A stretch of DNA of 64,000 bases from Phycisphaerae bacterium (lineage in GTDB: Bacteria > Planctomycetota > Phycisphaerae > Phycisphaerales > UBA1924), in the NCBI GenBank assembly GCA_014192545.1, contig BJHL01000002.1, positions 636,863 through 700,862 of the forward strand, written 5' to 3'. Of this stretch, positions 25,758-36,237 are shown in pieces. Each line of letters begins with the position of its first letter. Within the stretch, counting starts at the first letter, position 1. The position numbers were made by a program, and so were the translations under genes. The notes below the pieces were generated by a model, which saw only the letters and a program-made list of their open reading frames with translations, had not been told where the DNA came from and made no database searches.

Positions 25758-27365
25758 TTAGTACGGGCAGGTGCCGCCAGCGAGGACGTCGAAGAAGTCG
25801 ATCACGTCTTGATCTTCGGGGAAGACGCCGTTGCGGTTGAAGTCGATGCTGTCGCAAGCGACGCAGGCACTGCCAGCGAGGACATCGAAGAAGTCAACCA
25901 CATCTTGATCTTCGGGGAAGACGGCGTTGTTGTTGAAGTCGATATCGCAGCCGCAGTTGCCGCCTTGGGGAACCATGATGTTGGCGTTCACGCTCGTGAC
26001 GGTGCTGAGGGCGGTGGCGGGCTTGAAGAGGCCGATGGTGGCGGTGCCAGCAACTGGAGCGCGGTCAGAGACGAAGCGGTAGGTGTAGCTGGTGCCCCAA
26101 CGCAGAGCGTTGGCGTTGGCGTTCTGAGCGAAGGTTTCGGTGGTTTCCCACTTCACCTGGGTGTTGGACTTGCTGCTGGCCCAGTCGGTGCCGCTGTAAG
26201 GCTCGCCGCTGTGATAGGCAACGTCCTTGAAGCCGATGTTGTTGACATCGACGCATGCGCCGTCGCCGGCGATGTTGATGGCGAAGGAGGAGGCTGAGCG
26301 GTCGCTGAACATGTTGTAGACCATGTACTCGTAGTACCACTTGCCGTTGCCAAGGTCGGTCACGTTGTAAGCGATTTGGAAGCGGCCTTCAGCGGGGACG
26401 TTGGTGCCGGGCAGGGGAGCCGAGGGAACGTCGACATTGACGATTTGGACAGTGGGCTGAACGCTCTTCCAAGCGAAGAGTGCGCTTTGCAAGCGCTGGG
26501 TGCTGCCGTTCCAGGTGAAGGTGCCGCCGGTGGTGGCGTTGTACGCGTAGTTCGCACGGCGCCAGCTCACGTTGTTCCAGGCGTTCTTGACCCAGATCGG
26601 AGCGGCGACGGTGCCGATGTTGGTTTCGGCGGGGTGATCGTCTTGGGTGATGTACTGACCTTCACCGAAGTAGATTGCGCCGCTGTTGAGTGCGGGATCA
26701 AGGTCGGTGCGGAGCACTTGGAGGCGACGGAAGATGCTGCCGCCCGTGGCGGTGCTGGGGACGGTGGGGACGCCAGTCACGGGATAGGGGTAGATGCCGG
26801 TGAAGGCGTTGACTTGGTAGCGGGGGCCGAGACGTGATTGGCTGCCGTTGAGGCTAGCGGTGTAGGGGTCGCTGCAAGTTGGATCGAGCGTTGCACCGGT
26901 GCTGTCGATCGTGACGCAGGGGTGGCAAAGGCTCTGCGCCAGAGCCGTGAAGCCGTGCTTGAGCCAGCTTTGGCCGACCTGCTCAAACTGGCCAACTGGT
27001 GTTGTGCTGATGGGCACACCGGTCACGGCGTCACGCAGGGTGACGGAACGATAGCGGTAGAGGTTTTGGCCGATGACGGGGTGGAAGTTGGCAGGGTTCT
27101 GCGCGTTGGCGGTGCCGGTGGTGTACCAGTCGAGCAGAGCAGTACCGATGTTGCAGCTCGTGGTGCCGATGGCGAAGGCGTGGATGGCCGGGTTGGGGCC
27201 AGCACCGTCTGCGTCAAAGGGCGTGTACGTTGCCCAGTCCGAGAGGTCACCGACGATGACGTCGGGGCCTTGCGTGCGGGCTTGGCCGTGGGCCAGACCA
27301 GCGACCATTGCAACCGCCAGCAGGCCGCTGGCAAACCCGATCTTCTTGTTGACGTTTTGCGCCAT
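25758..27365 (-). CDS. Large secreted protein with two GC-type dockerin repeats
   Basis: 535 residues from the ATG at 27365, with AGGAG nine bases upstream. A signal peptide (KKIGFASGLLAVAMVAGLAHG) precedes a long domain of about 420 residues that appears beta-rich and has cysteine pairs (SLCHPCVTIDS, TLDPTCSDP). It includes GKWYYEYMVYNMFSDRSASSF, seen in related planctomycete exported proteins; function unknown. The C-terminus has GCDIDFNNNAVFPEDQDVVD and CDSIDFNRNGVFPEDQDVID units ending in LAGGTCPY. An extended -10 promoter lies about 135 bp upstream. Adjacent to a second dockerin gene on the same strand. Confidence 0.85.
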   Translation of the reverse strand: MAQNVNKKIGFASGLLAVAMVAGLAHGQARTQGPDVIVGDLSDWATYTPFDADGAGPNPAIHAFAIGTTSCNIGTALLDWYTTGTANAQNPANFHPVIGQNLYRYRSVTLRDAVTGVPISTTPVGQFEQVGQSWLKHGFTALAQSLCHPCVTIDSTGATLDPTCSDPYTASLNGSQSRLGPRYQVNAFTGIYPYPVTGVPTVPSTATGGSIFRRLQVLRTDLDPALNSGAIYFGEGQYITQDDHPAETNIGTVAAPIWVKNAWNNVSWRRANYAYNATTGGTFTWNGSTQRLQSALFAWKSVQPTVQIVNVDVPSAPLPGTNVPAEGRFQIAYNVTDLGNGKWYYEYMVYNMFSDRSASSFAINIAGDGACVDVNNIGFKDVAYHSGEPYSGTDWASSKSNTQVKWETTETFAQNANANALRWGTSYTYRFVSDRAPVAGTATIGLFKPATALSTVTSVNANIMVPQGGNCGCDIDFNNNAVFPEDQDVVDFFDVLAGSACVACDSIDFNRNGVFPEDQDVIDFFDVLAGGTCPY

Positions 27366-27498
27366 GTTCAAATGCTCCTCACGGCAGTCCTGAAACAGGA
27401 CAACTAAGAACCAAAAACCCCGCACACGACAGTGACGTCGGCGAACACCGACGACACGAACTACGCACCCGCGTCCGTCACGGGAGTGCATTAGATAC

Positions 27499-27507
27499 AC
27501 AATACCA
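27499..27507 (-). promoter_or_regulatory. Extended -10 promoter for the large dockerin protein
   Basis: On the minus strand, TG-G-TATTGT within TTTGTGGTATTGT. It shares TTTGTGGTAT with the promoter at 11605. Confidence 0.45.
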
Positions 27508-27617
27508 CAAACTCCGGATGCTGCTAGCCTGAATTTTCACTCTAGAGCAAAAGAATTTATTCGGGCCTCGCGATGCCGCCCTGTCGGGTGACACGGGATA
27601 CCCCGAGCCTAGGGAAT

Positions 27618-29825
27618 TTACCATGTCGCGTACATACGTGCGTGGTGGTCTGCGGTTCGGCCAGCATCTCGGGCGGCGGCGTCTTTGCCTTGCTCGCGGA
27701 GAGCTTGCTCGAGCTGCTTCCAGTATTGGACGTTGCGTGGGGCACGCTCGATGGCTTCTTCGAGCCAGGTTGTGGCCTGCGGCCAGTTAGCTTGGCCGGC
27801 GGCGAAGGCGGCGCGGACTTCTCGCAAGGTTGCCGAAGAGGGGCGCTTGGCGATGAGGGCGTCGAGCTTGATTTGAACGGCGGTGAAGGCGGCTTCATCG
27901 CCCGCGTTTGCAGCAATTTGGGCGAGGGATTCGATGGCGCGGCGCTGGGCTTGTTCCTCGCCTTTGCGGCCGCGATCGATTACTTGTCGCAACTGAGATT
28001 CAAACTCGGGGCGATTGCCTTGTTGCAGCAGGCCGAAGGCGGAAGCGACGCGGACGTGGTCGGCTTCGGGGCGGTTGGCGAGGATGTCGGTCATCGCGGT
28101 GTAGAAGTCCGCGTTGGATTTTCCTTGGAGGGCAAGAACCCGGCGGTACCCCACCACCATCGCTTCGTTGGGGTTGCCGCTTTGGACTGCGCGGCGGAGG
28201 AATTTCTCGGCTTGGGGTAGGTCGCCTGCGACGGCGGCGAGCCAGCCAAGGCGGGTGAGTTGTCCGGGTTGGAGAGCCCAGCCGTAGCCCTGGTCGTCGC
28301 GATTGCCCGCGCGGGTCATGAGATTGATGGCTTGCAGGGCGAGGGCTTTTTGCTCGGGGTCGGGGGAGTAGTTGGGCGAGAAGACGACTTCTTCGGGGGT
28401 GACGACTTGGTGGTCGAGCAGTTCGGCGCGGGCTTGTGTGAGGCGAACCCAGCCGCACCAGCCGCCGAGGGCGATGCCTGCGAGTGTGAAGGCGATGAAG
28501 ATGTAGCCGGCGGTTTTGAGGGAGCCTTTGACGCGGAGTTGGAGGTTTTGCAGGCGGACGTTGGGGATGCGGAAGAGTTGCGTGAGTTTCCAGACGCAGA
28601 AGGTCATACAGCCAGCCATGGCGATAGCCATAAGCATGGGGACAGCGTTCCATGCGCCGCGGAAGGCCATGAAAAAGGCGAGCAGTACGAAAGCGGCGGC
28701 GAGTTCACCCAGGAGCGAGAGGTCGTAGTCGGGCTTGCGGACTTTGCTCTGTTTGGATTGGCCAGCTTTGGCTTGGTCGGTGCGAGGCTGGACGAGGAAG
28801 GCGGGTTTGCCGAGTTTGAAGGAGAGAGCGTTGTTGGGGCAGACGCTGACGCAGTCGAGGCACTTCATGCAGCCCGGATCGACGACTTGGCCGAAGTCGC
28901 GGACTTCTTGGTGGACGCGGACGTTGCTGGTGCAGACGGCGGTGCAGTGGCCGCAGCCTTCGCAGTTGTCGTTGACGACGATGCGGCCCACGCTGATGCG
29001 GTCGATAGGGCCGAAGAAGCCGCCGTAGGGGCAGCCGTAGGTGCAGAAACCTTTGTTGCCCAGGAAGTAGACGGTGACGAAGCAACAGACGAAGATGAAG
29101 GGGATGGCGACGTACCAGGGTGGGAAGGTGGACCAGAAATCTTCGACGACGGTGGCGTTGCGAAAGCCGGGGAAGGGGCGGACTTCGCCTATCCAGAGCG
29201 GCAGCGGAGCGCGGGCGTATTTGACTGCTTCGTCGCGCAGCATGGCGGCGGGGCCTTGGTCGAAGGCGGGGCCTGCGAATTGGGAGACGGCGATTTGGGT
29301 GCTTTCGCGGACGAAACGCTGGAGACCTTCGCGCCGGACGGTGGGCCAGACGAACATGTAGAGTGCGAGGATGAGCGGCACCCAGAGGAGCAGTCGCGAG
29401 CGGAAGGGCTTGGGGCGGACGCCCAGTTTGGTCATGATGGTGCTGCAGAGGTCTTGCAGCGCGATGATGTGGCAGCCCCAGCCGCAGAAGAGGCGACCAA
29501 GGAAGAAGGTGGCGGTGAGGGCGATGGCGAAGAAGATGAGGCCTGCGTTGATTTCGCCGGCTTCGAGGGCGTACATCGATTCGCTGGGTTCGACGGGGCT
29601 GACGGTGACGCCTGTGCGGAGCCACTGCACGAAGTGGATGATCATCGCGATGTGGACGGCGATGAGGGTGAAGGCGCGCCACTTGGAGGCTTTGCTTTTT
29701 TTGATGGCGGCGTGTGGGGATGCGTCTGAAGTGGCGGAAGGTGGCGAAGGGAGTACGGAGAGGGAGATGGAGCGCGCGGGATTGGCGACGGGCTTGACGT
29801 GGCAGTTTTTTTCGCGATCGCTCAC
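27618..29825 (-). CDS. NapH/CcoG-like membrane Fe-S protein with C-terminal TPR region
   Basis: 735 residues. Four or five membrane spans surround two Cys motifs of the NapH/NosR-type module (RLFCGWGCH and [14 protein letters not shown]). Two 4Fe-4S ferredoxin motifs follow ([11 protein letters not shown] and [16 protein letters not shown]). Further spans (about 375-480) include an extra WCGW pair. The C-terminal 220 residues are TPR-like ([53 protein letters not shown]). NapH-type proteins pass electrons from quinol to periplasmic reductases or assist cofactor maturation. The TPR fusion suggests a scaffold role. No reductase gene is adjacent. Confidence 0.88.
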   Translation of the reverse strand: MSDREKNCHVKPVANPARSISLSVLPSPPSATSDASPHAAIKKSKASKWRAFTLIAVHIAMIIHFVQWLRTGVTVSPVEPSESMYALEAGEINAGLIFFAIALTATFFLGRLFCGWGCHIIALQDLCSTIMTKLGVRPKPFRSRLLLWVPLILALYMFVWPTVRREGLQRFVRESTQIAVSQFAGPAFDQGPAAMLRDEAVKYARAPLPLWIGEVRPFPGFRNATVVEDFWSTFPPWYVAIPFIFVCCFVTVYFLGNKGFCTYGCPYGGFFGPIDRISVGRIVVNDNCEGCGHCTAVCTSNVRVHQEVRDFGQVVDPGCMKCLDCVSVCPNNALSFKLGKPAFLVQPRTDQAKAGQSKQSKVRKPDYDLSLLGELAAAFVLLAFFMAFRGAWNAVPMLMAIAMAGCMTFCVWKLTQLFRIPNVRLQNLQLRVKGSLKTAGYIFIAFTLAGIALGGWCGWVRLTQARAELLDHQVVTPEEVVFSPNYSPDPEQKALALQAINLMTRAGNRDDQGYGWALQPGQLTRLGWLAAVAGDLPQAEKFLRRAVQSGNPNEAMVVGYRRVLALQGKSNADFYTAMTDILANRPEADHVRVASAFGLLQQGNRPEFESQLRQVIDRGRKGEEQAQRRAIESLAQIAANAGDEAAFTAVQIKLDALIAKRPSSATLREVRAAFAAGQANWPQATTWLEEAIERAPRNVQYWKQLEQALREQGKDAAARDAGRTADHHARMYATW

Positions 29826-29872
29826 GTGAGAGTGTATCGGCGCGTGAAGATGAATCAGGCAGAAGAACGGCG

Positions 29873-30247
29873 ATGAAGCAATTACCCAGTAAACCTTGTG
29901 TCGTGTGCGGACGGGAGATTACGTGGCGCAAGAAGTGGGAACGTGACTGGGAGCAGGTGCGGTACTGCGGGGACAAGTGTCGGCGGGCGGGGGTAAGTGA
30001 AACGGATGCGGCACTGGAGCGGGCGATATTGGAACTGCTGGCGAAGCGGGCGGGTGGGGCGACGATTTGTCCCAGTGAGGCGGCGAGGCAAGTTGCGCCG
30101 GAGGGGTGGGAGGCGCTGATGGAGCCGGCGCGCAGTGCGGCAAGGCGATTGGTGGCGGCGGGGAAGGTGGTGATGACGCAGGGTGGGAAGGAAGTGGAGC
30201 CTTCGAGGGCGAGGGGGGTGGTGAGGGTGAGGTTGGTTGGGAGGTGA
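29873..30247 (+). CDS. DUF2256-DUF3253 fusion protein
   Basis: 124 residues. The N-terminal 40 residues match DUF2256 ([20 protein letters not shown] then [12 protein letters not shown]), a small zinc-binding unit with two Cys pairs. The remainder matches DUF3253 ([49 protein letters not shown]), a winged-helix-like domain. Both are commonly separate genes or fused in this order; molecular role unknown. The C-terminal codons merge into a purine-rich octamer array. Confidence 0.85.
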   Translation: MKQLPSKPCVVCGREITWRKKWERDWEQVRYCGDKCRRAGVSETDAALERAILELLAKRAGGATICPSEAARQVAPEGWEALMEPARSAARRLVAAGKVVMTQGGKEVEPSRARGVVRVRLVGR

Positions 30248-30319
30248 GGAGGTGAGAGGGTGTAGAGGTGAAGGGGTGAAGGGGTGAAGGGGTGAAGGGG
30301 TGAAGGGGTGAAGGGGTGA
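30248..30319 (+). repeat. Octamer tandem array GGGGTGAA abutting a stop codon
   Basis: After an imperfect GGAGGTGAGAGGGTG start there are about six copies of GGGGTGAA. Each unit contains TGA, and the 8-nt period places it in all frames. The array starts directly behind the TGA at 30247. Confidence 0.9.
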
Positions 30320-30340
30320 TGTGTGATTTTTTGAGCGATC

Positions 30341-30376
30341 ATCCGGGCCTTCGCAGAGCCTCAGGCCCGGCGTCGG
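30341..30376 (-). repeat. REP-like hairpin element, copy 4 (compensatory change)
   Basis: Stem CCGGGCCT / AGGCCCGG: compared with copies 1 and 2, both sides of one pair changed (A-T to G-C). It starts 6 nt behind the serine dehydratase stop. Confidence 0.88.
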
Positions 30377-30382
30377 GATGTT

Positions 30383-31864
30383 TTAGCATTCGCTGACGTT
30401 GACGGAGATGTTGATAGCGAGGCCACCTTCGGCGGTTTCTTTGTATTTGCTTTTCATGTCTTTGGCGGTTTCCCACATGGTTTTGATGACGCCGTCGAGG
30501 GTGACTTTGGCTTGCGTGGGGTCGCTTTCAATCGCGATGTTGGCGGCGGTGATGGCTTTGATTGCGCCCATGGTGTTGCGCTCGATGCACGGGATTTGCA
30601 CGAGGCCTGCGATGGGGTCGCAGGTCATTCCGAGGTGGTGTTCCATGGCGATTTCGGCGGCTTGGAGGACTTGACCGGGGCTGGCGCCCATCATTTGGGC
30701 GAGGCCTGCGGCGGCCATTGCGCTACTGACGCCTATCTCGGCTTGGCAGCCTCCCATGGCGGCGGAGATGGTTGCGCCTTTCTTGAAGAGGCTGCCGATT
30801 TCGCCGGCGGTCAGCATGAAGTCGATGATTTGGTCGTCGGTGGCTTGCATGAAGCAGGCGGCGTACATCATGACACTGGGGATGACGCCTGCGGCACCGT
30901 TGGTGGGTGCGGTGACGACGCGGCCGAATGCGGCGTTTTCTTCATTCACAGCGAGAGCGAAGGTGCTGACCCACTTGAGCGTGTCTTGAAAGGTGTGGGC
31001 GAGGGTTGATTGGCCATCGCGGCGGACGGCGCGCATCCATGTGGAGACGTTGGTTTCGTTCACGATGGGGACGGTTGCGCCGAGTTTGTCGCCTTCGTGC
31101 GAGAAGGCGATGCCGAGGAGTTGGTGGTTGAGGCGGGCGGCGCGGCGCGAGACGTTGAGGCCGCCTGGGAGAGTGCCGGCGGTGTGGCAGCCGCGGTAGA
31201 TGCATTCGCGCATGACGCGCCAGATGTGGAGGAGGCCTTCGCGAACTTGATCGTGCGTGCGCCAGGTGAGCTCGTTGCGCATGACGATTTGCGGGATGGT
31301 GGCGTTTTGTTCTTGGCAGTAGCGTTCGAGTTCGGCGGATTTTTCGATTGGGAAGGGAAGACGAACGCGTTGGCGATGCTCGGCGTCGGTTTGTTCTTCT
31401 TGGACGATGAAGCCGCCGCCGACGCTGTAGTAGGTTTCGGCGATTTTGGAGTTGTCGGCGAGGGTGGCTTCGAAGGTGAGGGCGTTGGGGTGGTATGGGA
31501 GGACTTGGGTGACGTGGAAGCGGATTTGTGTGGCGGGGTCGAAGGGGATTTCGCGGGAGCCGCGGAGGGAGAGTGTGCGGCGGGCGCGGATGTCTTTTTC
31601 GATTTCGGGAAGCTGCGCGACGTCGCAGGTCACGGGGTCTTGGCCTGAGAGGCCCATCATGACGGCGAAGTCGGTGCCGTGGCCTTTGCCGGTTTTGGCG
31701 AGGGAGCCGAAGAGGTGGACGGTGATGGAAGTGATTTTTGCGAAGTCGTTGGAGGCGATGCAGCGGTCGAGGAAGCGTTGGGCGGCGCGCCAGGGGCCCA
31801 TGGTGTGGGAACTGCTGGGACCTACGCCGATTTTGAGAATGTCGAAGACGGAGATAGATTCCAT
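30383..31864 (-). CDS. sdaA: L-serine ammonia-lyase (iron-sulfur, single chain)
   Basis: 493 residues; converts L-serine to pyruvate and ammonia with a 4Fe-4S cluster. The N-terminal beta domain ([49 protein letters not shown]) is followed by the alpha domain with cluster cysteines in [18 protein letters not shown] and [18 protein letters not shown]. Start at the ATG 31864 (MESISVFD). Divergent from a dicarboxylate/amino-acid symporter gene 77 bp away, which may supply its substrate (inference). A REP-like hairpin follows the stop. Confidence 0.94.
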   Translation of the reverse strand: MESISVFDILKIGVGPSSSHTMGPWRAAQRFLDRCIASNDFAKITSITVHLFGSLAKTGKGHGTDFAVMMGLSGQDPVTCDVAQLPEIEKDIRARRTLSLRGSREIPFDPATQIRFHVTQVLPYHPNALTFEATLADNSKIAETYYSVGGGFIVQEEQTDAEHRQRVRLPFPIEKSAELERYCQEQNATIPQIVMRNELTWRTHDQVREGLLHIWRVMRECIYRGCHTAGTLPGGLNVSRRAARLNHQLLGIAFSHEGDKLGATVPIVNETNVSTWMRAVRRDGQSTLAHTFQDTLKWVSTFALAVNEENAAFGRVVTAPTNGAAGVIPSVMMYAACFMQATDDQIIDFMLTAGEIGSLFKKGATISAAMGGCQAEIGVSSAMAAAGLAQMMGASPGQVLQAAEIAMEHHLGMTCDPIAGLVQIPCIERNTMGAIKAITAANIAIESDPTQAKVTLDGVIKTMWETAKDMKSKYKETAEGGLAINISVNVSEC

Positions 31865-31941
31865 GGTGGGGAGCGTAGTGAGGGGTGCGTGTAGAGAGGA
31901 CGCGAACGGGCGGCGGTGGCGGAGGGCGAATACCTTGCGGC

Positions 31942-33387
31942 ATGACGAACGCGACGACGGCTCGAACAGGACTTGCGCTGCATTGGAAGGTGCTGATTGG
32001 GCTTGCGCTGGGGGTAGTGGTTGGGCTGGTGATGAACGTTGCGTGGACGCAGGCGACGTGGCAGAGTTTGGGCGTGAATGACGCGAAGGCATTTTTGAGT
32101 GGGGCGGCGAGTGCGGAGCCGGGGGCGAATGACGGGGCGACTTTTGTGGCGCATGCGAGCGCGTTTGTGTCGCAGGCGGGGAAGTTTGTGGGTGATTTGT
32201 TTTTGCGGCTGCTGCGGCTGATTGCAGTGCCGGTGGTTTTGTTTTCGCTGGTGGCAGCGGTGGCGGGTGTGGGAGATTTTCGGAGGCTGGGGAGGTTGGG
32301 CGGGCTGACGGTGGGCGTGTTTGCGGTGACGGCGGTTTTGGCGGTGATGATTGGGATGGTGCTGACGAGTGTGGTGCGGCCTGGGAAATTTGTGGATGCG
32401 CAGACGCGTGACAAGATAGTGGCGCAGTTTGCGGATGCGGCGAGTCAGCGGGTGGCGAGTGCGGAGAAGTTTGGGAATGACAACTCGATTTGGACGCAGG
32501 TGGTGGATGCGTTTGCGGCGAATCCGTTTGCGGCGATGAGTAGCGGGAACATGCTGCAAGTGGTGACGACGGCGATATTGCTGGGCGTAGGACTCACGCT
32601 GGTGGGCGATGGGCGACGCAGGCAGGCGGTGGAGATGTTTGAGACGCTGGCGGAAGCATGCTTGCGCGTGGTTGGGTTGGTGATGAAGCTTGCGCCGTAT
32701 GCGGTGTTTTGTTTGACGGCGGCGATTTTGGCGAACCTGGGTTGGAGCATTTTGGCGGCGGTGACGGTGTTTGTCGTGACAACGATTGCAGGGCTGGCGC
32801 TGATTTTGTTTGTGCAGTATCCGGCGCTGATGTACGCGTTTACAACGCGAGAGAATCGCATGACGTTTGGGCGATTCTTCAAGGCGATGGCGCCAGCGAA
32901 GCTGCTGGCGTTTTCGAGTTCGTCAAGTGCGGCGACGCTGCCTGTGACGATGGAGTGCACGCGGAACCTGGGGGTTTCGGAGCGGGTGACGGGGTTTGTG
33001 TGCCCGCTGGGAACGACGATCAACATGGATGGGACGGCGTTTTATCAGGTGATGTGCGTGACGTTTCTCGCGCAGCTTTTTGGCGTGGAGTTGTCACTGG
33101 CGCAGCATGCGACGATTGGGTTTATGGCGATTTTGGTTGCCATTGGCAGTCCGGGGCTGCCTGGGGCGAGCATTGTGTTGATGGTGTTTGTGCTGGATGC
33201 GGTGAAGGTGCCGACGCAGGGGCTGGCGATCATCATCGCGGTGGATCGGGTGCTGGATATGTGCCGGACGGTGGTGAATGTGGCGGGTGATGCGGCGGCG
33301 AGTGTGATTGTGGCGAGCAAGGAAGGGGAACTTGCGACGGAAGCGGCGATGCAATCTCAAACGCAGGCGGCAGCGGACAGCCGATGA
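31942..33387 (+). CDS. Dicarboxylate/amino acid:cation symporter (DAACS family)
   Basis: 481 residues with about eight membrane spans and re-entrant loops. Family signatures: [21 protein letters not shown], the Ser-rich loop [16 protein letters not shown], and [19 protein letters not shown]. Homologues carry glutamate, aspartate, C4-dicarboxylates or serine/threonine with Na or H; substrate cannot be fixed here. Context with serine dehydratase (divergent) and asparagine synthetase (9 bp downstream, same strand) suggests an amino-acid substrate. ATG 31942 chosen; the frame upstream lacks family-like sequence. Confidence 0.92.
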   Translation: MTNATTARTGLALHWKVLIGLALGVVVGLVMNVAWTQATWQSLGVNDAKAFLSGAASAEPGANDGATFVAHASAFVSQAGKFVGDLFLRLLRLIAVPVVLFSLVAAVAGVGDFRRLGRLGGLTVGVFAVTAVLAVMIGMVLTSVVRPGKFVDAQTRDKIVAQFADAASQRVASAEKFGNDNSIWTQVVDAFAANPFAAMSSGNMLQVVTTAILLGVGLTLVGDGRRRQAVEMFETLAEACLRVVGLVMKLAPYAVFCLTAAILANLGWSILAAVTVFVVTTIAGLALILFVQYPALMYAFTTRENRMTFGRFFKAMAPAKLLAFSSSSSAATLPVTMECTRNLGVSERVTGFVCPLGTTINMDGTAFYQVMCVTFLAQLFGVELSLAQHATIGFMAILVAIGSPGLPGASIVLMVFVLDAVKVPTQGLAIIIAVDRVLDMCRTVVNVAGDAAASVIVASKEGELATEAAMQSQTQAAADSR

Positions 33388-33396
33388 TGTGGAGAT

Positions 33397-35253
33397 ATGT
33401 GTGGCATTTTGGGCATCGTGACGCCGAAGGGAACGCAAGCGAATACATCGCGCGAGACGTTTGCGCGGGTACGTGATGCGATGGAGCATCGGGGGCCGGA
33501 TTCGAGCGGGGTGTGGCAGCATGAGAATGTGCTGCTGGGGCATCGAAGGCTCGCAGTGATTGAGCTTTCAGCGGCGGGGCAGCAGCCGATGTTGTTGCAT
33601 GATGCAGGTGACGACGGCGCGGTGCGGAGTGCGATGGTGTACAACGGCGAGTTGTATAACGACGCCGAGTTGCGAGGCACATTGGAGGCGAGTGGAACGT
33701 GCTGCGCGTCGGCGTCAGACACGGAGACGCTTGCGCGATGTGTGCAAGTGATGGGAACGGGCGTGATTGAAACGCTCCGAGGGATGTTTGCATTTGCGAA
33801 CTGGCACGTGCACGAGAGAACGTTGGTTCTCGGTCGCGATCCGATGGGCATCAAGCCGGTGTACTACGCGACTGTGCGGAGCGGCGGGGTTGAGCACTTT
33901 TGTTTTGCGAGTGAGTTGCAGGCGATGGAGAAGTTGCTGATTGCGCTGGGGCAGAGGTGCGAGCCGGACATGGTGACGGTGAGTGCGTATACGACGACGA
34001 TTCGGGCGACGCTGGGGGCACGGACCTTGCTGCAGGGGGTGCGGGTGGTGCTGCCTGGGGAGGTGATTGAGGTTGATGCGGGTGGAGATGTGCTGCGTGT
34101 GACGCATCAGATATCGCATCATGTGTCGGGGCGAGCGGCGCGGCGGAGTGAGGAGCTCGCGAAGGAACTGGGTTCTTATGAGAATGCGGTTGCGCGCGTG
34201 CGCGAGACGGTGATTGAGAGTGTGCGGGCGCATTTGGTGAGTGATGTGCCGGTGTGTACGTTGTTGTCGGGCGGGCTGGATAGCGCGATTGTGGCGAGTA
34301 TCGCTCGCACGGAGCTTTCGTTTTGTGCCGGGGCGCGGGATAGTGGTGACGGGGCGCAGGTGAGTCCGGATTTTGCGTTTGCGGTGGAAGCAGCGGCGGC
34401 TTATGGCATGCGGCATCAAGAGGCGATTGTGACGCGGGAGATGTTTGCGGAGCAGTGGGCGGCGATGGTGAAGCACAACAGGCAGCCGCTAAGTACGCCG
34501 AATGAAATTGCAATTCATCATGTTGCGAAAACGCTTCGGGCGGCGGGGTGTGTAGTGACATTGTCGGGTGAGGGGGCGGATGAGTTGTTTGGTGGGTATG
34601 ACTTGGCGCTGACGCAGGCTCGTGATGCGTGGGCGAGTGGAAGGGTGCGCACGGTGGAAGATGCGGGTGAGTTTGAGCTGGATGCGAATGCGTGGATTGC
34701 ACGGGTAATGAAACAGCAGGTGCTGACGGCGGATGCGTGGCGAGCGGCGGAACAGGATGATGCGTTGCGAGGGCACTATCGCGAAGCGTTTGCGAAGGTT
34801 GCGGCAGAGCGCGATGATGATGAGCCTTTGCAGGCGCACTTGCGGTGGCAGCGGGCGACGAACTTGGTGGGGTTGTTGCAGCGGCTGGATACGGCGACGA
34901 TGCGAGCGGGGGTTGAGGGGCGCACGCCGTTTGCGGATGTGCGGGTGATGGAGCTTGCGGAGAGTTTGCCTTTGGGGTGGAAGCTCCGAAGCGGTGACGC
35001 GGGGCTTACGACCAAGGCGGTGCTGCGGGATGCGTTCGCGAGTGATGTGCCTGCGGGGATTTTGCGGCGACCCAAGGCGAGTTTTCCGCTGCCGTTTCAG
35101 GCTTGGGTGGGCGATAGTGTGAGCGTACTTGGGCGGAGCGAGTTTATTCGCGAGATTGTGTCGCCTGCTGTTGTGCAACAGGTGATGGAACACCCGCGCG
35201 AGTTGTGGCATGTAGCTTGGCCACTGGTGAACCTGGCGATGTGGCGTGGGTGA
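33397..35253 (+). CDS. asnB: Asparagine synthetase B-like, glutamine-hydrolysing
   Basis: 618 residues. The N-terminal class II glutaminase domain begins MCGILGIV with catalytic Cys2, and contains EHRGPDSSG and HRRLAVIELS. The synthetase domain has the pyrophosphatase P-loop LLSGGLDSAIVASI and GEGADELFGGYD. This set converts aspartate, glutamine and ATP to asparagine; some homologues act in natural-product or envelope pathways. GGAG precedes the ATG, and the gene follows the symporter by 9 bp, so they form an operon. Length is typical of the single-domain-pair type (600-640). Confidence 0.92.
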   Translation: MCGILGIVTPKGTQANTSRETFARVRDAMEHRGPDSSGVWQHENVLLGHRRLAVIELSAAGQQPMLLHDAGDDGAVRSAMVYNGELYNDAELRGTLEASGTCCASASDTETLARCVQVMGTGVIETLRGMFAFANWHVHERTLVLGRDPMGIKPVYYATVRSGGVEHFCFASELQAMEKLLIALGQRCEPDMVTVSAYTTTIRATLGARTLLQGVRVVLPGEVIEVDAGGDVLRVTHQISHHVSGRAARRSEELAKELGSYENAVARVRETVIESVRAHLVSDVPVCTLLSGGLDSAIVASIARTELSFCAGARDSGDGAQVSPDFAFAVEAAAAYGMRHQEAIVTREMFAEQWAAMVKHNRQPLSTPNEIAIHHVAKTLRAAGCVVTLSGEGADELFGGYDLALTQARDAWASGRVRTVEDAGEFELDANAWIARVMKQQVLTADAWRAAEQDDALRGHYREAFAKVAAERDDDEPLQAHLRWQRATNLVGLLQRLDTATMRAGVEGRTPFADVRVMELAESLPLGWKLRSGDAGLTTKAVLRDAFASDVPAGILRRPKASFPLPFQAWVGDSVSVLGRSEFIREIVSPAVVQQVMEHPRELWHVAWPLVNLAMWRG

Positions 35254-35357
35254 GCTTTTGGCCACGCAGTCGCGATGAACGCTACAGATGGACCGACTTG
35301 CCAATCTTCACGCTCGATTAGGTTGCGAAAGGTGCGAACGTATGGCATGTCATTCGT

Positions 35358-36218
35358 ATGGCGTTGAACAGCATTAGCGGCGAATCTCCGAAACAACACC
35401 GCATGCGAGCTGCAGAGCGGCATGAGGCGCATGGTCTGCGTTGTCCATTGGGTGAGCTTATTGACCTTTCGGCGACGGGTCTGCGTTGCAAGTGCAGCGG
35501 CAAGCCCAGCGTGGCGCAGGGGGCGGTCATTCCGCTGGTGCTTCAGAATAGCAACCAGACGATTCGGCTGATGGCGCGGGTTGTGTGGGTGCGGAAGGTT
35601 GGACTGATTACGGGTGAGTGGCAGGCGGGGCTGTATTTTCTGGACGTGCGGCCAGGGATCAAGGCTGCAATTGAGCAGTTTGCGAAGTATGGATTTATTC
35701 AGAATCTTGGTGGTGGTGCGAGTGGATTGGTTGATTTGACGCCGACGACGGCAACGACGTCGAACTCGACTTCGACAACTTCGGTGAGTTCGACTAGTAC
35801 GACGGGGAGTAAGTCGTCAGGCAGCAACGGCGGCTCTGCGAAGACGACAACGGGTAATGCTGGTACAAACGGTACTGGTGCAAGCAGTTCGAGTTCGAGC
35901 AAACCCACGGCGGAGCCGAAAGCGGGTCCGCGGGTTGATCCGGCGGCGCAGCGATTTGCGACGGTGGAGATCGAAGACTTGTATCAGCACCTTGGGCTGA
36001 CGATTGACGCGAGTGAGAGTGAGATTGTCAATGCGTATCGCGCTATTGCGAAACAACTGCACCCGGATCAAAACCAAGACCCGGCTGCGGCAGAGCGGTT
36101 CATCTTCATCAACAAGGCGTATGGCGTTTTACGAGATACGAGCAAACGAGCGAAGTATGACATGATGTTGCGGGCGAGCCAGCAGGGACGTATGAACACG
36201 ACTGCGCGGGCGGCGTGA
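35358..36218 (+). CDS. PilZ domain - J domain fusion protein
   Basis: 286 residues. Residues about 12-115 form a PilZ domain with both c-di-GMP-binding signatures: RAAER (RxxxR, 17-21) and DLSATG (DxSxxG, 36-41). A Ser/Thr/Gly-rich linker of about 75 residues follows. The C-terminal J domain (about 208-270) has YQHLGLTIDASESEIVNAYR, the HPD tripeptide at 235-237, and FIFINKAYGVLRDTSKRAKYD. Predicted role: a J-domain co-chaperone whose DnaK recruitment responds to c-di-GMP (inference). No zinc or substrate-binding DnaJ domains are present. Convergent with the RND pump. Confidence 0.86.
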   Translation: MALNSISGESPKQHRMRAAERHEAHGLRCPLGELIDLSATGLRCKCSGKPSVAQGAVIPLVLQNSNQTIRLMARVVWVRKVGLITGEWQAGLYFLDVRPGIKAAIEQFAKYGFIQNLGGGASGLVDLTPTTATTSNSTSTTSVSSTSTTGSKSSGSNGGSAKTTTGNAGTNGTGASSSSSSKPTAEPKAGPRVDPAAQRFATVEIEDLYQHLGLTIDASESEIVNAYRAIAKQLHPDQNQDPAAAERFIFINKAYGVLRDTSKRAKYDMMLRASQQGRMNTTARAA

Positions 36219-36237
36219 AACTCGTGAGTGACGGGCT

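Noticed and set aside
28260-29729. 489-residue open frame on the plus strand opposite the NapH-like gene
   Set aside because: Highly acidic, repetitive antisense translation produced by GC-rich codon bias.
30271-30342. Frame with repeated HPFTPSPL units
   Set aside because: Antisense reading of the GGGGTGAA array.
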